A DNA stretch of 64,000 nucleotides from Apostichopus japonicus (lineage: Eukaryota; Echinodermata; Holothuroidea; Aspidochirotida; Stichopodidae), in contig NC_092574.1 of assembly GCF_037975245.1 (NCBI RefSeq), positions 4,830,713-4,894,712 of the forward strand. The letters are read 5' to 3'. A model generated the notes under the pieces. It was not told where the DNA came from. It worked only from the letters and a program-made list of their open reading frames with translations, and ran no database searches. The translations under genes and the position numbers were made by a program. Shown here piece after piece: positions 22,049 through 34,114 of the stretch (position 1 is its first letter; every line of letters starts with the position of its first letter).

Positions 22049-25000
22049 CTAAACCTGATCCAGCTTCATTACAGACATCCATGACTCACAATTTTCCTGA
22101 CATTTTCTTCATCTGTAAGAGATAAGAAGATTTCATATATTGGAAAGCAGATACTGTAGACATTGCAACTAGACTCATTTTGATCCACTCCCTCCCTTCC
22201 TCCCCTTCCTCCCTCCCCCTGACTACCTAAACAACCCTGACTGCTGCCTCATTGATATAACTAAACTCGAATGTACATCATTGTGGTTTAACAGCAGAAA
22301 TAAACGAAACAAATACCAGAGCTTAAATATTTCTGTGTTACTATAGTAAACTGCATACCCAAACGGAAGCATTACAGAATCTTCAATGTCTCAAGACCTC
22401 CAGCAGGATGGTAGTCAGTTCATGGAGTCTTCTTGTGAATCAGTGTGGCCAATGCAATGCTGTAAAGACAAATATAAAAACAATATGTATATATACCTAT
22501 TGTGGGAAATAAATTTTAGTAGTTTGTTTAGTAGATCATCTTCCAGATCATCATAAGATCATCTTCCAGTTTGCGTATGCAGATACCTTTCCGATGAATG
22601 TTTACAAAGATGAATAAACTGTACCTCTTTTTGTTACTAAGTGCCTGTTTATTTTTAATACTTGCAATATATGACTTATTAATGAACCTTACTAGACATT
22701 GCTATCAAACCTACGTATGGAGTACTTCACAAAATGCTAAAACTTCATTTGATGTACATTGTTCACTATAATAGTCAAGCCAATAGTAAGGAATGAATTG
22801 AACACAGTTTTGAGAACATTTCATCAGCCAAACAATTTTTGAGAGCATGTACTAGTTTAAACAAACTTAGCAAGCACATTCATGAAGAACTGGAAAATTG
22901 AAAAATTTCTGAAATAAACATCATTCTTGAAACAAGAAACTTGACAAGTGAAATAAGGACCGACACTTAAGCTACAACATGTACACTTAGCAAAGATGAA
23001 AACTGGCTTTTCGGCCTTACACAAGTACCAACAACATATTGGTATATTCATGGTAAACCCTCATGTGCTTCCATGACTTCTAGCACCTGCGTAATAATAT
23101 TCTATATCACTGAACAAGGACAGAGATACTATATATTGTTCTTATCTCTCAATACTCTTAATATGTGTTTACCATGAGTTGTGTTCCTCACAACTTAATC
23201 AATGTTTTCAAATTAAAAGCCAAATTAAAGACAATTACTCAACAATGAGAGGTCGACTTAACAAAGTTTGAATTCGGTTTAGTAATAATCAAAGTTTCAG
23301 TGAAACAGTTCTACCGACTATATAATCATGCCTATAGGCATCAAAAGAAATACTATGATCTGATAAAGATATGCCAAGAGTTGGACCAATACAGTTAAGC
23401 CTAGCTTCAGGTCAAAATTATGCTAGTTGATCAAATTAATACATGTATATCAATTTAGTTGCCTACGCTAGGTAACATCAGCTTGCATAGAGTTTTCTCC
23501 ATACTTGAACCATTACCAACATCAATTAGACCACAGAGCTAGGCCTAATTGCTTGAGAATTTCATTTTACAAAGTACCGTTGCTTGTATAACAAGCCTAG
23601 GATAAGCTAGTTCATCTTGATCTATATCTAGCCTCCACTTTGGTAGGCCAACCTAGGTTTTCCCATTTTCATTTGGTGGTAGGCCTAGCCTGGGGCCATT
23701 TGTTCCCTCCCCTAACAACGTTATTTTCCTCCCACTAAAAAGTTGAGTAACTTACTTTCCCTACATCATAGGGGAGTCAAGTACGTTTTCATGGGAAATT
23801 AACATTTAACTAAAGTTAACTAAAGGTTTTTCATGGGAGGCATATTGGCTAGACTATGTGGAAAGAATAGATGTTATAAGTGGAATAACTGTAGGGAAAG
23901 ATTTAAGGGAGAAAGGTAACGTTAAGGGTGAAAAATAACATGGTTAAGGAAACTAACATACTATTTTTATTGGAGGAGACTGTTGTTCTGTAGGCTTTGA
24001 CGGCATATTTTCTTTGTAGAGTATGCTAAAGAAAGTTGTGATAGTATGAAGGAAATAGAAAATGTGACCAGGTACCTTACTGTACTTGTGTAACTGTTCA
24101 GTGATTGAAAGATGAAAAGTGTTTGTGAATAGGCCCATTTGTTTGTATGCTAACATGGGGTAATTAACATGCGTGGAATCCATAGTGGTTATGGGATGTA
24201 TGGCATTCATTGTGGGAATGAAATAACATAGAAACTTTAGCATATATAGTATAGGTATATGCCTTCCTTGGTTCCTCCCCTAAAATTGTTGTTTTCCCAC
24301 TTACCAGTTTCTTCAATAACTACAAGTGTCTCTTTGAAATATGTTCCTTTCTTTCACCAAACTCTCCTAAATCACAAGATACATTTACTACGTACAGTTG
24401 CTTCACTACCTAAATGAATTCTTTCCACAGCCAAGCCGTCTTTCTTTCCTCCCCTGAAAAACGTTTGCTTCAACCCTATAAAAATAATAAATATCTAACA
24501 GGAGCCGGCCTGTCATAATGGAAGCAATGAGAGAGCTTTCATCCTAAGCTTATTTGTCCGGTTGCGAGTTAGTTTCTTGAGAATGTGTTACTGCATGTTA
24601 AGTGCTAGATGGCATAGCCTAGGCTATGGTAGGCTACTCTGGTAGGAATTTAAAGACAATTAATTAAGTTAGGCCTACCCTAACTGTACTAGCCTTATCC
24701 AGAAAGTAATTAGGCCCAACCAGCTAGGTCTAGTATTTTGTCGGAAGATATAAAGTGACTTACTTTACTTACGTAAATTGTCTAGTGAATATCATATTAG
24801 GCCTAGGTTAGCATTCCAACTTACTATAGACGGCAGTGCCTACGTGCGCTAGCCTATCGTTAGGCCTAAGCGATTCTATTATATGATAGGCTAGCATAAC
24901 TTCTCACGCTCGCTGACTCAAACAATGTGAAGTACTAACTTGCTCCACAAAACTAAGGAACAACCTTCGCCATTCACATTCTTTGGCAGTAACTACCCGT

Positions 25001-25581
25001 ACAGAATAGGCTACAAATTACAATTACGTATGAATTGTTAGCCAACGGCTGCCAGGAAGCGAACTGCTCGTGCAACCTTTCGTGAGCTTTATATACAGAT
25101 CATAATTCGCGCTCCTTAGCTTAAACTTTGACCGGTATGAAGTTAGATACTTATTCCCCGTTCCTCGTTCGATATTCGCGAATGAGTAACTGCTACCTAT
25201 TCAGTTACGTATTCGACAATGGTATCGACGACGTAACACCTCTGGCAAGACAAAAGTTTTCTTACAAGATGTTCAACATTTGGTCGTGGAAAGAGGTTTA
25301 TCTATGGGTCATATGAACTCTAATGACTATGTAGAAGGATACTATAATGCATCTTGCCCGGTCCAAAGAGTTCTTGACCAAGTAAAATGACCACTACTTT
25401 ATCAGTTCTTAAATTAATGTACCGGGACCTGAAATAAAAACATTTGGGCCCTAATCAAAACCAGCACGCCTTGGACCACCCAACCAATGGGTCATAGGAA
25501 CTCTAAAGAACTCTAAAGACTTGGACTGGGGTACGACGCATTATGGTACTCTTCTACATTATCCTTAGAGTTCATGTTAAC
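22049..25581. other. AT-rich spacer rich in TAGGCCTA-type words
   Basis: No exon recognised. The palindromic word AGGCCTA and relatives (GCCTAGG, TAGGCTA) occur many times between 23330 and 24900, far more than elsewhere in the window. Short open frames (for example 25128-25316 plus) lack other support. Confidence 0.4.
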
Positions 25582-25880
25582 CAGGGGCGTATCCAGGATT
25601 TTCTAACACGGAGGCGCGAATTACTATCTAAGCGGAGCGCCACCATCGGTTGGCGTGCAGCGTACAAGAAAATTTCTGGTTTTGATACCACCCAGATCAC
25701 CGGAAACTGCACTTCTCGGGCTTGAAATGACCAACCAGATGTACACTTTTTGCCTGAGAATTTGAGAACTAAGTATTTCCTAATAGTTGTGTTCCCCCCA
25801 TCCATAACCTTTTTGAAGATTGTCAACCCGGCACACATCATGTTCGACTTCATCGCATCTCCTGTGGGTCATTGCTTTTG
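25582..25880. mobile_element. hAT-like element, left-end fragment
   Basis: Starts CAGGGGCGTATCCAGGATTTTC and carries the shared core TCTAAGCGGAGCGCCACCAT..GTTGGCGTGCAGCG at 25626-25662. Words near 25845-25866 (TTCATCGCATCTCCTGTGG) match the nested MITE near 20130. No matching right end or target duplication was found, so it is truncated. Confidence 0.6.
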
Positions 25881-26239
25881 TAGGTGATTCTACGTCGCGG
25901 CCCACAATACCCGTCAGCTCCACTTTACAATGTTTTAAGCCCATTATTTGTTCAGAATTTGAAAATTCACATTTCTCGTGAATAAACTCACTTCAAAACA
26001 TACCGAAAATGTTGTACACTATAGAAAAACTTCCTTCAACCCCCAACAGACCGGTCAAAATTGCACGAGTAGAAGGAAGTTGGTCAGAAATTTTCGCAGA
26101 ATGTTGGTCAGAAATTTTCGAAAATTCACTGAGACACAGTTAATTTATTGGTGTACAAATATTAAAACCTCTTATAACGGCTATTATAAAACTTGGTTGA
26201 AGGAAATGAAAAAATAGCAGATATTCCAGAAACCGAACA
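25881..26239. other. Spacer without recognised features
   Basis: It contains a short direct repeat of GTTGGTCAGAAATTTTCG (26079 and 26104). No gene or known repeat recognised. Confidence 0.4.
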
Positions 26240-27314
26240 CTAAACACATAGGCGTAGGAGGTGGGGGCAGCCCCTTATTCGCCATTACTAATGTAAAAGA
26301 GAGTTTTGACATAATTGGACCTCCATGCTTTTTCTACATCTACATAAGACATTTCGTTGTTTACATTAGCATCCCGCGGTATACTGCGCAATTTCAACGG
26401 ACCGTATGGTACACGATGGCATGCGATGTAATAACAAAAGCTTGCTTATATGATATTAACATGCTGAACGCGCGCGAAAATTTTTGGATATTTTTTTTCA
26501 GGCAAGTCGGACAGTTTTGAGGCTTTTCATCTTGGAACACCATTTTCATGCTCACTGATATGATGTGATATCTGCTGTTTGCTTTACAAATTCGAACAGG
26601 CGCGTAGCGAGGAATTTGCCAAGGGAGGGGCGAAGCCTGTAGGCAAATTATCTAAGCGTAGCGCCACCATAGGTTGGCGCGAAGCGTACAAGAAAATTTT
26701 GGCCGAAAATGTCTCCCAGATCGCTAGAAATGACACTTCCCAGGCCTTGTAAGTTGCACAGATCTAAGCACTTTCTATTTTGAAATTACTAGCGATATCA
26801 TAGCCCTCTTCCCAAAATGCGTCATGTTCCCCGACGACACGGTCGAGTTCGAGACCAGCCACAGTTGGTTTCATAGCACAATTCTACAATTGTTTAAGCC
26901 GTATATACACACACACGCGTTATGATAGACCATATATAGTATATATATATAGATCATGAGTGAGAGAGGAAAATGGAAACGTCCAAAAATGGAGTTGTCG
27001 ATGCATACAGGGGTAGGTGAGTCACACGCCCCTTACGAAATCATTGATCCGTCACTGGCTAACCTGTGTATATAATAGGGATCAGCGCTGTAATGATGTC
27101 ACTGTTCCTCTTTCTCTTCCTGGTGTCTTGGCGTTTTACTTTTACTCCCTCCTTTTCTCCTTTTTCTCTTTTTTTTCTTTTTCTTTTCCCTTCCTTCCTC
27201 TCCTCCTCCTCCTTTTTTTTCCTCTCTTTTTTCTTTTTTTCTTCTCTTTTTTTTTTTCTCCTCCTTTTCTTACCCGGGGGGCGCGCGCCCCCAACGCCCC
27301 CCTGGATACGCGCT

Positions 27315-27316
<2 letters not shown>
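26240..27316. mobile_element. Second copy of the composite seen at 3.5-5.3 kb
   Basis: 26420-26510 matches the reverse complement of 3640-3730 (GGCATGCGATGTAATAAC, GCGCGCGAAAAATTT-like, GGCAAGTCG). 26509-26596 matches 4462-4547 (GACAGTTTTGARGC, CCATTTTCATGCTCAYTGAT, ATCTGCTGTTTGCTT). 26597-27316 matches the hAT-like element 4548-5286 end to end, including the core at 26651-26680 and the polypyrimidine tract; it ends in GGATACGCGCTTG. Because the same junctions are shared, the composite was duplicated as a unit rather than assembled twice. Confidence 0.7.
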
Positions 27317-27358
<42 letters not shown>

Positions 27359-27431
27359 CCTATATATATAGGGCCTATATATATAGGGCCTATATATATA
27401 GGGCCTATATATATAGGGCCTATATATATAT
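27317..27431. repeat. TA microsatellite and 15-bp GGGCC repeat
   Basis: A TA run is followed by five units of GGGCCTATATATATA at 27356, 27371, 27386, 27401 and 27416. The open frames here (five-residue repeats) are artefacts. Confidence 0.9.
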
Positions 27432-27477
27432 GAAAGTTTTTTCACTGTTCTTGATTTTCCAACTCATTACGATTTTC

Positions 27478-28570
<1,093 letters not shown>

Positions 28571-28950
28571 CAAGGGCGTAGGAACCGGGGGGGGGGGGGG
28601 CGGGGGGGGGGGGGGGGCGCCAGCCCCCCAGTGAAAAATATGGGGGGCGGAAGTGTCATTCCGCCCCCCCCCCGCTCCGCAAGTCAGAAAACCCCATTTT
28701 CATTTCCAAATGAGAAAAAAATCTCATTTGGAGCACCAAATTGCATTTAAGGCCAGGTGAAAATGCAAAATTCTTTACAAAATGGAGTGGGAGTTGAAGT
28801 GTGCTATATTGCACCAAATTGCATCTGAGGCCACCTGGAAATGCAAAAAAATTCCAAAGGGGAGGGGGACACCCCCTCCCCTTAAACCCCTCCCCCAGGC
28901 CGGCCATCAGTCTTCAGCCCCCCACTCAAAAGTACCTTCCTACGCCACTG
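28571..28950. mobile_element. hAT MITE, 380 bp, with perfect target duplication
   Basis: Left end CAAGGGCGTAGGAACC and right end CCTTCCTACGCCACTG form imperfect terminal inverted repeats. Both sides carry ACGCAAAC (28563-28570 and 28951-28958), a perfect 8-bp target duplication. Inside are very long G-runs (28588-28617) and two diverged direct copies of GCACCAAATTGCAT...GGCCA..TG.AAATGCAAAA. The short open frames are not transposase. Confidence 0.85.
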
Positions 28951-28958
28951 ACGCAAAC

Positions 28959-29615
28959 TAAATAAAAAAAACAACATCACAAACAACAAGGATATATGCA
29001 TTATTACCGTATCCTCTCAGGTTTACATTTACTATTGCATATAAACAATTTACAAGATTGAAATAGATAATCGATTACATTCCAATTTCAAACCGGCGCT
29101 ATATTATAACTGTCCGGTAAGAATATGGTATTCTTATCAATATTTAATGAAAGACATGCCAAATGGATTACGAGTCATGATGCTTATATGCTAGTGAAAT
29201 ATTGTAATATAAAAATACATGATGGAAAAATGCGTGATAATAATGTAAAAGCACACTTATAAGGAAAATTGTTCACGATAAAAGGACGGATTATGTATAT
29301 ATGTAAATATGTTGATACTTTGATAGTGGATATATCCGCGCCACATATATAGTTTCTCCGTATGTTACCGGTAATCAATTTATTGCACCTTACTTTTGAT
29401 TGGTGCACCTGTTGAATCCTACGTTTGTTCAACTTGTATGGAAAGTACTAGTAACACAGAGATGAATCTGGACGATATCAATACAACATATTATCTTTTC
29501 AAGGACGTGCACGCAACAGGAAGGACTAACATAACTAAAAACTGATTTGAAGATTTGAACCGAAGGATGTCCAACGACATTTTATGCATAATGAGTTTAC
29601 ATTGTGATCGCGCAT
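28959..29615. other. AT-rich spacer
   Basis: No gene or known repeat recognised. Confidence 0.4.
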
Positions 29616-30000
29616 ATTTATATGATCATCGTATAGTTTTACATTGTTATTGTGTATAATCATCATGTAGTTTACATTGTTATTGTGTGTTATCATCGTA
29701 TAGTTTTACATTGTTATTGTGTATAATCATCATGTAGTTTACATTGTTATTGTGTGTTATCATCGTATAGTTTTACATTGTTATTGTGTATAATCATCAT
29801 GTAGTTTACATTGTTATTGTGTGTTATCATCGTATAGTTTTACATTGTTATTGTGTGTTATCATCGTATAGTTTTACATTGTTATTGTGTATAATCATCA
29901 TGTAGTTTACATTGTTATTGTGTGTTATCATCGTGTAGTTTACATTGTTATTGTGTATTATCATCGTGCAGTTTTACATTGTTATTGTGTATTATCATCA
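29616..30000. repeat. 33/34-bp minisatellite with dimeric structure
   Basis: About eleven units built on TTTACATTGTTATTGTGT. Two variants alternate, one ending ATCATCATGTAG and one ending ATCATCGTATAG, giving a higher-order period near 67 bp in most of the array. Confidence 0.85.
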
Positions 30001-32500
30001 TCATATTCATATCAAGAATTAACTAAACCGTCCCTAACTATAACCTTGCACATAAAATTCCTGAACTCCTCTATATGTCTCTTCATCACAGGTCATCTCT
30101 GTCCAAGTTTCTTTGCAGTTGTCCGAGCAGTTTTTTTTTCAATTGTGGACAGAGAGATTGATTGAAATGAAACTTTTTCTCATAAACAGCTGCAATCACA
30201 TTCCTGATGTGCATCGCCCAAGCCAGAGATATGCTTCTACTAATGCAAAACTGTACAACTTAGCAGCCACTCTCAATTTTTCACCTCCTCCAGGTATTTT
30301 GGTATGATTGTACCAATCTACGAATGGAATGAAACAATTAAAGTATCAAATGGTGTGTTAACGAACTAGGATGAAAAAGAGGATTAATCGTTTTTTTCAG
30401 TCTACTAGTTTGTACCAAATAGTTTTGAAAACCTTTTTTTATCAGTTCCGGTTGTAGAAAAGGAATAATTTGCATAAGCCTGTCTTTTGGCAAGTGCAGT
30501 AAAAGGCTGTGTTTGCAGCCAATATAGGATCACGATTCTTCACGGTGGTTTTCCTCTGATCTTTTCCGACGAACAAGAAATTTCATAATAGGCGAATGTC
30601 AAATGTGTAAAAGTGCAGTACACGATAGTCGCTTGGAGCAAAATGAGTCAATAGTGTCTGTTATGAAAGGTCAGCAGGGGGCAAGTCAGGATGGAAGAGT
30701 TGTTGTTAAACTTTCTCCTTGACCACACATGAGGAGGGTCTCATGGTATTGGGAGATTCACACTTATTTCTTTTCTCAGAGACCTGTGTTGTTTTTCATT
30801 ATAGACATCATTCTGTTTTCAGCTTTGTAGTAGGCAACACCGCATCCGCCTTACATACCGTATACAGTTTCATTAGCTAACGTTTTTGACCTGGCTCAAT
30901 TATAATCTGTAAGTTTTTCTCTTTGTCTTATTTGTTAGGTTAATTATTGTACAACCTTGCTTACCATGCACATGTCAGTTAAGATTGTTAATTAGACATA
31001 ATTAATCTATTTGTTTTCCAATTAAGAAGTATTTACCTCGATTGCAGGTTTGCACATATTTTGTTGTTTATTAAATATGGGCGATGCCATAACTATATAT
31101 ATTTACTTGTGACTTGAATAAGTTAATATTCATTTAGTTACACTTGGGTTTTAATTACCTTAACCCCTGTTCTGCTATGTTTATGCTCACATATTCATGT
31201 TCCTATCAGAGTTGCGTATTACTTACGTTACATAATTGCCGTTCGTTGAGATGGATTGTTGTTACTAATTAATCATAATAGTTTTTGCTCATTTGATACT
31301 CTATTTGTTCCTTAGTAAACTTCATTAATTATTCTTCTTAAGACAAGTTAAGATAATTAATTTAACTCCAGAGTTATTCGACTCTCATCACATTATAGTT
31401 ATTCAGTGTAGAATATTGTACTGTGGTGAGCTTCATTTAGACTATGGCAAGTTCGAAGTTCACCGTTATAATCTTTCATTTAAAACATTCATAGTGTTGT
31501 ATTTAGCATCATTATTATTCAAGTTTATCATATCCTTTTATTTCAGTTTTACCGCGATAACATGAGTGAGGAATCTCAATACAGTTTACAGAAACGTACT
31601 CCTGTCTTTTTCTCGTCATTTCGCTGGTTAGCTAGCTGTCTAGTGTCGCATATCTAGACGCGTCTGCGAGGGCAGCAAAGTCTCCCTTTTTGAATGTTCA
31701 GAAAATCATGCCACAAGGATTCCCTGCTATGGGCAGTTCAGTTTACTGAGATTTACACCAATTTCATGATCTGCTGTGCCTAAAATGGAAATATAATCTG
31801 CCTAACTCTGCAGTGTTCCAAAACCTATTTTTGGGAGCGGTATAATCGTAGTATAAGAACAGCATGCGATGTAATAATCCAACAATTCTGTTCATGTCTG
31901 TTTTATATTGCAAGGAGTGCAAAGCTGTGACCTAGCTATATGTGGTGTTTCATTTACATTTCTCATGTGGATAAAACTTACATGTGACTAGGGCTAGACT
32001 ATACCTATATCATTGCATGGATAAGCTTAGCCTAATTAACTTACATTTCAGCCAAAACCTATTTGAGTTTGACACACCAGTATACGCCCCCCCCCCCCGA
32101 CCCTAAATCATTCTTCTTTTGTATCTTGATGCAATTATGTATCTGTATAATTACAAAGCCTTTTGTACAAAAACATTCTCCTTTTGTATATTGATGCAAG
32201 GTATATCTGTATATTTATGGGTAGTGTTGTATAGAAACTACTCATAAATTAACAAAGGGTATCTCAACAATGACATCTTGCTTCCCGGTTGCATTACAAC
32301 TCTTGTTGTAGAAAAACATAGATTATTAATATTTGAACAAATAATATTCAGACAAATGACAAAGCATTGCTTTTGTTTCAACTTACAACAGGTTAATTTT
32401 TTAATGAGCTTTGAATACAATTGGAATAGAGCGAAACAAAATCAAATGAGAGGAACTAAGGATGACTTGAGATCACTGAAGTAATACATCAAACGGATTA
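30001..32500. other. AT-rich spacer
   Basis: No assigned gene. Two weak exon-like spots were seen: 30118-30293 plus (between TTTCTTTGCAG and CCAG/GTATTT) and a short ATG frame at 31564-31659 plus after a TTTATTTCAG acceptor-like site. Neither resembles a known protein. Confidence 0.3.
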
Positions 32501-32604
32501 CAGTAATAAAACAATGTATGCTTCACTATATTGACTCCTATAATAGTAATACCAGTAATAAAACAATGTATGCTTCACTATTGACTCCTATATAATTAAG
32601 TAGG
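32501..32604. repeat. 52-bp direct duplication
   Basis: CAGTAATAAAACAATGTATG begins at 32501 and at 32553. The copies are nearly identical, with a small deletion in the second. Confidence 0.85.
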
Positions 32605-33045
32605 CAGTAGCCTAAAGTGTTACGTCTAAGTTCAGTTTCATCATGTTACTGATGCCACGATAGTTCTGTTAGTTGCAACATAGTTGAAAGTATTTTTCAT
32701 AACTTTCTCAAGGTAATGACAGAAAACTATATTTTTCACTGCATTGATATAAAAATAGTAGTAAATTATTAGTACCCTATTAACAGCTTTATGCACTATT
32801 CATTGTTTCCATGCATGGTTCCAATGATTTGTACTTCTAATCTTGCTCAGTGAAACATACATGAAAAAGAGTCAAAAATGTAATACAGAACAAACTAGAG
32901 GCATTAAGCAATGATTTAAAACGGTGTTTTATGATACAGTAAGCATATATAGGCATTTATGTGGTAAAGCAGCAAAATCAATACTGGATTTCTTGAATAT
33001 TACGAAACCAAGGAAATAGAGTGGTCCTCAAATTGAGGTGCCGTG

Positions 33046-33200
33046 CCTGACAGAAATTTACGTCCTCGAAATGATAGCTATGTATGTATGTATGTGTGTA
33101 TATGTGTCTGTGTGTCGCCTATCTTGTAAACACGATATATCAAGAAGGGAACATTTGAAATCCGCCCTCAGTTTAATAAGACTGTCGTTCGTTATTCGCC
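33046..33200. repeat. Dispersed repeat with GT run and CTTGTAAACACGATAT motif
   Basis: A TATG/TG-rich run (33078-33117) is followed by ATCTTGTAAACACGATATATCAAGAA. The same arrangement recurs at 38280-38430, and a decayed relative lies near 45240, so this is a family rather than a single-copy sequence. Confidence 0.6.
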
Positions 33201-33239
33201 ACTGCCCAACTTTTCACCTTTGTATATATGTATTTTAGA

Positions 33240-33450
33240 TCCTCCTGCAAGAAGCCTCATTGGCTTATCAAAGCCGCAAGCCGACCAAAGTCAGTCTCAC
33301 ATTCATATTTAACGTCCATGATATATGAATTGTTAATTGCCAACAACCCTGTAACTGGACGACATACATCAATGTTGGAGCGACTCGAACCGGGGACCTT
33401 ATAAGATTGAAAGGCACCGGGCGTTAACCGCTGAGCTAACTCTCCTTTCA
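33240..33450 (-). mobile_element. tRNA-derived SINE
   Basis: On the minus strand the 5' part (33447-33378) reads GGAGAGTTAGCTCAGCGG (acceptor plus A box), with B box GGTTCGAGTCG about 40 bp on and GCTCC pairing back to GGAG. A non-tRNA body of about 130 bp follows, containing a stem (CGGCTTGCGGCTTTGATAAGCC). The single minus-strand open frame over it is an artefact. Clear target duplications were not found. Confidence 0.7.
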
Positions 33451-34021
33451 AGGTGATTAGTCTGTAACGTTAGACTGTGTGTTACCGTACGGTCAAGTCG
33501 CCTAGCATATAGCAAAGGAGCGTGGAAAAGTTACCTGCACAGCTCAAATTTCTCGTCATCTACCGCGAGAACATATTGGTATTAAAGGGCGCATTTTCAA
33601 ATGAGATTGGACCAGTACTTTATCTGGCCCAAATGATACTTTTTTTTCTGGCCAAAAAACTTTATCTGTTCAAATTTTATGGCATCCATATCTGGGCCAG
33701 ATAAAACTCTATCTGATTAAAGAACATCCCGGATAAAGTTTTGTATGGACCAAATAAAACATTTATTACATTACATTATTACATTGTTAGAGCAAAGGCA
33801 GTGGAACCAGAAGTAAGATAACTTTTCAATTTTCAATTGTCGAGATTCAGTGCAAAAGAAAGACTTCAGGTTTGGATGTAGTAACGTTGGGGAAACGTTT
33901 ACAAAAATAAACTGTCACCTATAGTTAGATGTTGAGAGGCAAACCAGACACAAAAACTTGGGGACCAGGGGGTAAAAAAATCGTTCACGGCGCCTGCTTA
34001 ATGTACTGCAGCTAGATTTAC
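33451..34021. other. Spacer with a short inverted repeat
   Basis: ACTTTATCTGGCCC (33616) and GGGCCAGATAAAACT (33693) are inverted copies about 65 bp apart, with more TTTATCTG/GGATAAAGT words nearby. Possibly a small MITE; boundaries unknown. Confidence 0.35.
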
Positions 34022-34114
34022 CATCGTGAGGAGAACTATGAAGCCTGTTGTCTTCTGTAGAGATCAATCCAAGTTCATGCTGAATACTAGAAAAGTTTCC
34101 ATCTGATTCATCAG
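34022..34114 (-). CDS. Candidate internal exon, unrecognised
   Basis: On the minus strand it lies between acceptor ATTGGCAG and donor GATG/GTAAAT. Two bases plus 30 codons plus one base stay open, reading DESDGNFSSIQHELG then LISTEDNRLHSSPHD. Hydrophilic, acidic and serine-rich, so it could be a disordered loop of a larger protein. No family recognised; a chance open frame cannot be excluded. Confidence 0.25.

Noticed and set aside
31564-31659. Small ATG frame after a TTTATTTCAG site
   Set aside because: Only 31 codons and no donor or similarity.
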